Positions 1-4,454 of a DNA stretch of 5,455 nt are shown piece after piece. The DNA comes from a bacterium (GTDB taxonomy: Bacteria; Patescibacteriota; Minisyncoccia; UBA6257; UBA9933), in the NCBI GenBank assembly GCA_021817915.1, contig JAKAFV010000036.1, forward strand, positions 1 to 5,455, in the 5' to 3' direction. The notes under the pieces are model-generated. The model was not told the origin of the DNA. It was given only the letters and a program-made list of their open reading frames with translations, and did not search any database. Position 1 is the stretch's first letter, and the number at the start of each line of letters is the position of its first letter. The translations under genes and the position numbers were made by a program.

Positions 1-12
1 TCTAAAGAGCCC

Positions 13-42
13 TTGAAGTAGTGTTACTGGGTATGATATTAT
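13..42 (+). promoter_or_regulatory. Possible promoter, near-leaderless start
   Basis: TTGAAG at 13-18 and TATTAT at 37-42 are separated by 18 bases, a reasonable sigma70-type -35/-10 pair. Initiation about 7 bases downstream would fall at or next to the ATG at 50, giving a leaderless or almost leaderless transcript. This fits the absence of a Shine-Dalgarno sequence before that ATG. The region is AT-rich and only 49 bases are visible, so a chance match is possible. Confidence 0.3.
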
Positions 43-49
43 TTATCCG

Positions 50-1114
50 ATGATCGCGAAAAGGCTAATTAAACAACTTCTTTATGGCGCTGTTTTTACG
101 GCTATTTTATTTTTAATCGGCTTTTCAACTTATAATTCTTTTTTTAAGCCGGCGCCGACTTGTTTTGACGGAATCCAAAACCAAAACGAAGCCGGCGTTG
201 ATTGCGGAGGCCCCTGCCCCGCCTGCGAGATAAGAGAACTTTTCAATTTAAAAGTTGATCAAGGCCAAATCAGATACTTCCCCGCCGACCCCGATAAAAA
301 AACCACCGTTTTTTATTTTGAATTAAAAAATCTCAATATCAATTACGGCGCGGATTTCTTTTATTATTATATAGGCCTTTTTGACAAAACCGGCGCCGAA
401 TTCCAGCACATCGCCGACAGCGCTTCAATTTATGCCGGAGGAATAAACCATATCGTTAAACTCGCCGATATCCCCTATGATTCGATCGCCAGTGTTTTAG
501 TTTCCACCACCGACATTAATTGGAAAATAAAAAATGAGTTTCCCAAGCCGGATACCTCGCTCCGGGCAATTGAAACCTCGGTTTCGCAAGACGGCGGAAT
601 CATAGTAACCGGCTTTGCCCAAAATAATGAAGCATTCGCTTTGTCAAAAATTTTAATTTCTTCCATTCTTTCCAATAAAAACGGCATGAAAATCAGCGCT
701 TCAAAAACCGAGCTTGAAAATGTTCCGGCTTTTACTGAAAAACCGTTTAAGCTAAATTTTCCTAAGAATATTTCTTTAATAAGCGGAAATGAAACGGCCA
801 ATTATTACAATTTCCAAAAAAACTTATCTATCGGCGCGACCGGCGAAGACGTTAAAAAACTCCAAGAAATTTTGAAGGGCGAAGGATTTTTAATGGGCGC
901 GACTACTAATAATTTCGACCAAGCTGTAAAAGACGCCCTTATTCAATACCAGAAAAAATCAAAAATCGTTCCGGCTTCAGGCATTCTTGATTTAAAAACT
1001 AGAAACTATATTAACGCCCTTGAAAAACTCATGCCAGCTTCCCTTTCGCAATTAATAGACACGACAAAAGCCGACCCGGCGAAAACCGAAGTTTATATTG
1101 AGGGAATTAAATAA
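50..1114 (+). CDS. Membrane-anchored peptidoglycan-binding-domain protein with Cys-rich DGIQN motif
   Basis: This 354-residue protein probably sits in the cell envelope. Residues 1-7 are basic (K4, R5, K8 nearby) and are followed by one hydrophobic segment at about 9-29, a signal anchor without a clear cleavage site. Just outside the membrane, residues 38-59 hold C38, the DGIQNQNEAGVDCGG signature, C52, C56 and C59; such modules recur in secreted proteins and may bind metal or form disulfides. Residues about 65-240 look beta-rich and match no domain I recognise. Residues about 256-325 resemble the PG_binding_1 fold, with the start GATGEDVKKLQ, the central FDQAVKDALIQYQ and the end GILDLKTRNYIN. 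I infer an exported, membrane-tethered protein that contacts peptidoglycan; no enzymatic domain is visible. The ATG at 50 is chosen because it begins directly before the anchor. Upstream, frame 1 stops at 19-21, so a preceding gene may end there. Confidence 0.8.
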   Translation: MIAKRLIKQLLYGAVFTAILFLIGFSTYNSFFKPAPTCFDGIQNQNEAGVDCGGPCPACEIRELFNLKVDQGQIRYFPADPDKKTTVFYFELKNLNINYGADFFYYYIGLFDKTGAEFQHIADSASIYAGGINHIVKLADIPYDSIASVLVSTTDINWKIKNEFPKPDTSLRAIETSVSQDGGIIVTGFAQNNEAFALSKILISSILSNKNGMKISASKTELENVPAFTEKPFKLNFPKNISLISGNETANYYNFQKNLSIGATGEDVKKLQEILKGEGFLMGATTNNFDQAVKDALIQYQKKSKIVPASGILDLKTRNYINALEKLMPASLSQLIDTTKADPAKTEVYIEGIK

Positions 1115-1126
1115 AGTTTAAAATGT

Positions 1127-1223
1127 AAATATCAAAGTTAAAAATGACAGTTCAAAATGTTAAAATTGTTTAAATTTAAAACCATTTTATAACTTTACAT
1201 TGTCATTTTCCATTTTGATTTTT
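1127..1223. repeat. Long imperfect inverted repeat filling the spacer before valS
   Basis: The 122-base spacer between the envelope gene and valS has no ORF. Bases 1127-1168 and 1182-1223 are inverted copies: 31 of 42 positions pair in a hand alignment, around a 13-base AT loop. The best block is AAAATGACA against TGTCATTTT. The right arm is also a 7-base periodic array (1197-1231), with units such as CATTTTC, CATTTTG, ATTTTTG and ATTTTTT. It could act as a transcript-end hairpin for the first gene or be a repeat element. It is AT-only at many pairs and lacks a GC stem with a U-tract, so a classical intrinsic terminator is not supported. Confidence 0.6.
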
Positions 1224-1236
1224 GATTTTTTAATTT

Positions 1237-4014
1237 ATGTCAAACTCATTCGACAAACCCTACAATCCAAAAGACGTTGAAGAAAAAATTTACGAGTTTT
1301 GGGAAAAATCCGGATACTTTAACCCGGACAATTCGCCTCAAAACTCAGAACTCAAATCTCAGAGTTTTTCTATAGTCGTTCCCCCGCCAAACATCACCGG
1401 CTCGCTCCATATGGGCCACGCTTTAAACGCGACCATCCAAGACATCTTAATCCGGAAAAAAAGAATGGAAGGCTACAAAACGCTTTGGCTTCCAGGCACA
1501 GACCACGCGGGCATAGCCACCCAAAACGTGGTTGAAAAAGATTTAAAAAAACAGGGCATCAGCCGACACGACTTAGGCAAAGAAAAATTCCTTGAAAAAA
1601 TCTGGGAGTGGAAAGAAAAATACGGCCATATTATTTTAAACCAGTTTAAAAAACTCGGCGCTTCAATGGATTGGTCGCGGACGCGATTTACCATGGACCC
1701 GGACTATCAAGAAGCCGTTAAAAAAGTTTTTCTCCATTACCATGAAAAGGGCTGGATGTATAAAGCTGAAAGAATAGTCAATTGGTGCAGCCGGTGCGCC
1801 ACTTCCCTTTCAGACCTTGAGCTTGAATATAAAGAAGTTGAATCGTCGCTTTACTATATAAAATATCCGATAAAAAGCGATCCGAAACTACGAATACATC
1901 CGAATGATCCGAATGAACCCGAATATATAACGGTGGCGACAACCAGGCCGGAAACAATGCTTGGAGATTCAGCCGTCGCCGTAAATCCCAAAGACGAAAA
2001 ATATAAATCGCTCGTGGGCAAAACTCTTATCTTGCCGATAATGGAACGGGAAATTCCTATTGTTTCTGATTTTTTAATAGATGCCTCTTTTGGAACCGGC
2101 GCGGTTAAAGTTACTCCCGCCCACGATTTTACAGACGCGGAAATCGGAGAAAGAAATAAATTGGAAATCCACAAAATTATCGGCCAAAATGGAAGAATGA
2201 CTTCCGAAGCGGGCGCGATTTGCGACGGACTAAAAATTTCTGAATGCCGGGAAAAAGTAATTGAAGAATTGCAAAAATTGAACTTGATTGAAAAAATCGA
2301 ACCCTATAAGCACAATGTTGCCGTCTGCTATCGGTGCGACACCGTTATTGAGCCCTTGCCTAGCCTACAATGGTTTCTTAAAATGGGAGAACTCGCAAAA
2401 ATGGCGATTGACGAAGTTAAATCGGGAAGAGTAAAATTCCATCCGCAAAAGTGGGAAGGGGTTTATTTAAACTGGCTGGAAAACGTTAAAGACTGGTGCG
2501 TTTCAAGGCAAATCTGGTGGGGGCATAAAGTTCCGCTTTTAAAATGCGCTTCTTGCGATGAATTTCTTATAGAACCAAAAATAAAGTCTCATTGGTTTAT
2601 AATTCGCCATGGCGAAACCGACTGGAACAAAGAACAACGCTGGATGGGGCACGAAGAAATTCCCTTAAATGAAACGGGCCGAAAACAAGCAAAAGAAGCA
2701 GCCGGCCAACTTAAAGGTAAAAATATTGATTTGATTATTAGTTCCGATTTAGCAAGATGCAAAGAAACTGCTGAAATAATTGCCGAAGAACTTAAAGCTG
2801 AACTAATCTTTGATACTGCTTTACGAGAAAGACACGGCGGAATCGCCCAAGGAACCACTAAAGATGAACGCATCACCAAGCTTGGAGAACATTTAGTAAA
2901 TGCATTAGGTACATATGAAGGCAAACCAGAAGGAGGAGAAAGCTGGCAGGATTTAGAAAAAAGAGTGCTCGAATCTTTCAATCGGCATAAGTCAGACCAT
3001 AAACACAAAAATGTTATAATTGTGTCCCATGGCGGGTCAATTAGAATGCTGAAAAAAAATATCAATAATCTTTCTTTTGAAGATGCCAAACAAAATGTTC
3101 CTAAAAATACCGAAATAACAGAATTATTAATCTCCGAAGAAAAATGCAAAAAATGTGATAGTGATATACTAACCCCCGAAAACGATGTCTTGGACACGTG
3201 GTTTTCTTCGGCGCTTTGGCCGTTTGCCACTCTCGGCTGGCCCGATTCCAAAGATTTTAAAGACTTCTACCCCACCCAAGTTCTTTCAACCGCCCGCGAT
3301 ATTATTAATTTGTGGGTGGCGAGAATGATTTTTTCCGGAGTTGAATTCACCGGAAAACAGCCATTTAGCGACGTAATAATCCATGCCACGATTTTAACCA
3401 AAGACGGAAAAAGAATGTCTAAATCTTTAGGCACGGGCATTGACCCAATGACGCTTATTGAAAAATACGGCGCAGACGCTACCCGTTTTGGCTTGATATG
3501 GCAAGCGATGGGCGGACAAGACATCCACTGGGCGGAAGAACACGTAATGGCGGGCAAAAAATTCTGCAATAAAATTTGGAACGCGACAAGATTCGTCCTA
3601 CAGCAAATAAAAGATATTAAAATACAAAATACTGAATACCAAATACAAGATACTAATTTGTCCGAGGCGGATAAACAAATTTTAGAAAAATTCAAAAATA
3701 CTAAAGAATCTGTTTCTAATCAAATAGACGCTTTTGAATTCGGCCAAGCTCTGCACGATTTATACGAATTCTTTTGGAAAGATTTCTGCGATGTCTATCT
3801 TGAAGCAAGCAAACAGCAACTTACAACCGACAATCAGAAACAAACAACTCAGCAAATTCTTTTTTATGTTCTTGCTTCTTCAATCAAACTGCTTCATCCC
3901 TTTATGCCTTTTATCACTGAAGAAATATGGCAAAATCTGCCTGCCCACCATAGCTTTAGCGAAGGAGGGACTGTGGAAAACAAAAAAGCTTTAATTGTTG
4001 AAAATTGGCAGTAA
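1237..4014 (+). CDS. valS: Valyl-tRNA synthetase with an inserted histidine phosphatase domain
   Basis: Class I aminoacyl-tRNA synthetase that charges tRNA-Val with valine in the cytoplasm. The 925-residue product shows, in order: the HIGH-type motif HMGH (58-61) after PPPNITGS; a first zinc knuckle C184/C187; the CP1 editing domain with TTRPETMLGD (235-244) and GTGAVKVTPAHD (286-297); the paired knuckle C364/C367; WCVSRQIWWGH (420-430); a CxxC at 437/440; then about 185 foreign residues (451-633) of histidine phosphatase; the partner CxxC at 637/640; DVLDTWFSSALWPF (650-663); the KMSKS-type motif RMSKS (726-730); and a helical anticodon-binding domain to EEIWQNLP. The usual C-terminal coiled-coil tRNA arm is missing: the protein ends about 30 residues after EEIWQ. 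Without the insert it is about 735 residues, shorter than typical bacterial ValRS (about 860-950). Four short repeat arrays and one hairpin element lie in frame inside it. ATG 1237 has no Shine-Dalgarno sequence; it is chosen because SFDKPYNPKDVEEKIYEFWE is the expected N-terminus. Confidence 0.96.
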   Translation: MSNSFDKPYNPKDVEEKIYEFWEKSGYFNPDNSPQNSELKSQSFSIVVPPPNITGSLHMGHALNATIQDILIRKKRMEGYKTLWLPGTDHAGIATQNVVEKDLKKQGISRHDLGKEKFLEKIWEWKEKYGHIILNQFKKLGASMDWSRTRFTMDPDYQEAVKKVFLHYHEKGWMYKAERIVNWCSRCATSLSDLELEYKEVESSLYYIKYPIKSDPKLRIHPNDPNEPEYITVATTRPETMLGDSAVAVNPKDEKYKSLVGKTLILPIMEREIPIVSDFLIDASFGTGAVKVTPAHDFTDAEIGERNKLEIHKIIGQNGRMTSEAGAICDGLKISECREKVIEELQKLNLIEKIEPYKHNVAVCYRCDTVIEPLPSLQWFLKMGELAKMAIDEVKSGRVKFHPQKWEGVYLNWLENVKDWCVSRQIWWGHKVPLLKCASCDEFLIEPKIKSHWFIIRHGETDWNKEQRWMGHEEIPLNETGRKQAKEAAGQLKGKNIDLIISSDLARCKETAEIIAEELKAELIFDTALRERHGGIAQGTTKDERITKLGEHLVNALGTYEGKPEGGESWQDLEKRVLESFNRHKSDHKHKNVIIVSHGGSIRMLKKNINNLSFEDAKQNVPKNTEITELLISEEKCKKCDSDILTPENDVLDTWFSSALWPFATLGWPDSKDFKDFYPTQVLSTARDIINLWVARMIFSGVEFTGKQPFSDVIIHATILTKDGKRMSKSLGTGIDPMTLIEKYGADATRFGLIWQAMGGQDIHWAEEHVMAGKKFCNKIWNATRFVLQQIKDIKIQNTEYQIQDTNLSEADKQILEKFKNTKESVSNQIDAFEFGQALHDLYEFFWKDFCDVYLEASKQQLTTDNQKQTTQQILFYVLASSIKLLHPFMPFITEEIWQNLPAHHSFSEGGTVENKKALIVENWQ
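1337..1364. repeat. In-gene heptanucleotide array CTCARAN x4 (valS N-terminus)
   Basis: Four exact-period 7-base units begin at 1337, 1344, 1351 and 1358. Each reads CTCA, a purine, A, then a variable base (CTCAAAA, CTCAGAA, CTCAAAT, CTCAGAG). It encodes about residues 34-43 of ValRS, a polar stretch (PQNSELKSQS) between the N-terminal helix and the SIVVPPPNITG strand, where a surface loop is expected. Confidence 0.75.
1880..1924. repeat. In-gene degenerate array, ATTCGGNNN(N) on the minus strand
   Basis: Five degenerate copies of (A)TCCGAAT/ACGAAT are spaced 8-10 bases apart, with CGAA at 1883, 1891, 1901, 1910 and 1920. They encode about residues 215-229 (DPKLRIHPNDPNEPE), a hydrophilic stretch between the LYYIKYP strand and YITVATTRPET of the editing domain. 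In most ValRS this join is a short turn, so the array looks like an in-frame insertion. Confidence 0.6.
2587..3135 (+). other. Histidine phosphatase domain inserted in ValRS (residues 451-633)
   Basis: The segment reads as a complete histidine phosphatase (phosphoglycerate mutase/PhoE/CobC-like) domain. It begins with FIIRHGETDWN: R457, catalytic H458 (the phospho-acceptor), G459 and E460, plus N464. PLNETGRKQA follows at 476-485. ISSDLARCKETA (501-512) supplies the phosphate-binding R507, and LRERHGG (529-535) supplies E531 at the usual proton-donor position. VIIVSHGG (593-600) supplies the second catalytic H598. All residues expected for catalysis are present, so activity is predicted, but the substrate cannot be read from sequence. 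It lies between ValRS CxxC 437/440 and CxxC 637/640, so it would project from the tip of the zinc ribbon. Reading frame is preserved at both junctions and there is no intein splicing signature. Confidence 0.93.
3622..3656. repeat. In-gene heptanucleotide array ATACNNA/G x5
   Basis: Five perfect-period 7-base units start at 3622, 3629, 3636, 3643 and 3650, each beginning ATAC (then AAA, TGA, CAA, AAG, TAA). The array encodes about residues 796-807 of ValRS (IQNTEYQIQDTN), a polar linker between two helices of the anticodon-binding region. Its length of 35 bases is not a multiple of three, so flanking bases must have adjusted to keep the frame. Confidence 0.8.
3812..3853. repeat. In-gene heptanucleotide array, roughly ANNNACA x6
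   Basis: 7-base units start at 3812, 3819, 3826, 3833, 3840 and 3847: AACAGCA, ACTTACA, ACCGACA, ATCAGAA, ACAAACA, ACTCAGC. Conservation is looser than in the other arrays, but the period is kept. It encodes the polar run KQQLTTDNQKQTTQQ (about residues 859-873) between two helices of the anticodon-binding domain. Confidence 0.55.
3944..3969. repeat. Small imperfect hairpin element at the 3' end of valS
   Basis: CCCACC (3944-3949) and GGAGGG (3964-3969) pair at five of six positions around a 14-base loop containing AGCTTTAGCGAA. In ValRS this writes AHHSFSEGG, placed between EEIWQNLP and KALIVENWQ where the family normally has a short, variable turn. It looks like a compact in-frame insertion. 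From memory, similar CCTCCTTCGC-type strings recur in Parcubacteria genomes; this was not searched. Confidence 0.4.
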
Positions 4015-4046
4015 CAAGACATAAGGTTTAAGACATAAGAAATAAG
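4012..4046 (+). repeat. Heptanucleotide TAAG array, left arm
   Basis: 7-base units ending in AAG start at the valS stop codon: TAACAAG, ACATAAG, GTTTAAG, ACATAAG, AAATAAG (from 4012, 4019, 4026, 4033 and 4040). The array fills most of the 48-base gap before the four-helix-bundle gene. Bases 4016-4047 match the reverse complement of 4405-4436 at 25 of 32 positions. Confidence 0.8.
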
Positions 4047-4062
4047 AATAAATAAAAATAAA

Positions 4063-4410
4063 ATGGAAATTTTTAGAAATTTAATAGCATGGCAAAAAGC
4101 CCATCAGTTAGTCATAGAAATTTATAAACTAGTAAAAATATTTCCCGAAAGAGAAAAATTCATTCTAGTCCCTCAAATTTTACGAGCCGCCATTTCCATA
4201 GCCGCAAACTTAGCGGAAGGAACAAAAAGAAAAACGTCAAAGGATAGACGTCACTTTTTCAATATAGCAGAAACTTCTTTAGAAGAAGTGAAATATTACA
4301 TTATTCTTTCCACTGATTTAAACTATATTTCAAAAAATGAAGAAAATGATTTATTTGAAAATGCGCGCGAAATAGGCCGATTAATCAACGGTTTGATCCG
4401 TAAATCTTAA
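4063..4410 (+). CDS. Four-helix-bundle protein (S23/23S rRNA intervening-sequence protein family)
   Basis: A 115-residue, all-helical protein. Family hallmarks are present: FRNLIAWQKAHQL at 4-16, with W10 and K12; IYKLVKIFP at 20-28; QILRAAISIAANLAEG at 38-53, close to the QIRRAxxSIxxNIAEG core; F65-F66; and the ETSLEEVKYYIILSTDLNYI helix at 70-89. Length fits the family (about 110-130). The family is known from ORFs inside 23S rRNA intervening sequences and is related to the Avd accessory proteins of diversity-generating retroelements. It forms pentameric helical barrels and is suspected to bind nucleic acid, but its role as a free-standing gene is unknown. No reverse transcriptase or rRNA is in this window. 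One departure is L40 where a second Arg is usual (QILRA rather than QIRRA). The ATG at 4063 has no Shine-Dalgarno sequence. The last two codons lie in the right-hand inverted array. Confidence 0.9.
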   Translation: MEIFRNLIAWQKAHQLVIEIYKLVKIFPEREKFILVPQILRAAISIAANLAEGTKRKTSKDRRHFFNIAETSLEEVKYYIILSTDLNYISKNEENDLFENAREIGRLINGLIRKS

Positions 4411-4454
4411 ATCTTATGCCTTATCTCTTAAGTCTTATACCTTACACCTTATTT
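4406..4454 (-). repeat. Heptanucleotide CTTANNN x7 array, right arm
   Basis: Seven consecutive perfect-period units start at 4406, 4413, 4420, 4427, 4434, 4441 and 4448. Each begins CTTA; the variable triplets are AAT, TGC, TCT, AGT, TAC, CAC and TTT. It is the reverse-strand counterpart of the TAAG array at 4012-4046. It covers the stop codon of the four-helix-bundle gene, the start codon of the PrsW homologue (ATG 4416, inside unit 2) and that protein's first 13 codons. Confidence 0.88.

Larger units (their letters stand above)
4012..4454 (+). mobile_element. Putative IVS-like element: S23 ORF between inverted heptamer arrays
   Basis: A four-helix-bundle ORF is enclosed by two heptanucleotide arrays in opposite orientation (TAAG type on the left, CTTA type on the right), able to form a stem with the ORF in its loop. 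This matches the plan of 23S rRNA intervening sequences, which carry an S23 ORF between paired ends. Here the unit begins at the valS stop codon and ends inside the first codons of the next gene. No transposase or target duplication is seen, so mobility is only an inference. Confidence 0.4.

Noticed and set aside
1..21. End of an upstream gene (frame 1 reads SKEPLK then TAG)
   Set aside because: Seven codons cannot support a coding call.
1166..1193. Promoter for valS: TTGTTT, 16 bases, TATAAC
   Set aside because: The spacing is acceptable, but the whole region is AT-rich repeat in which such matches arise by chance, so it is not listed as a feature.
2570..3150. Intein in ValRS
   Set aside because: The inserted segment has histidine phosphatase motifs, and lacks a Cys/Ser start with a C-terminal HN-Cys/Ser/Thr splice junction.
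2589..3251. A 220-codon open frame on the minus strand opposite the phosphatase insert
   Set aside because: It is the antisense of a domain with all its family motifs on the + strand. Its translation has no recognisable motif and a Ser/Cys/Phe-rich composition typical of shadow frames.
3734..3994. An 86-codon + strand frame inside the end of valS
   Set aside because: It overlaps the conserved anticodon-binding domain in another frame and shows no start context or family resemblance.
4063..4410. Avd accessory gene of a diversity-generating retroelement
   Set aside because: The protein fold is related, but no reverse transcriptase, template repeat or variable repeat is present, and the closest match is the S23 subfamily.
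4012..4454. CRISPR array made of the TAAG/CTTA repeats
   Set aside because: Units are 7 bases with 3-base variable parts; there are no repeats of 23 bases or more, no unique spacers and no cas genes.
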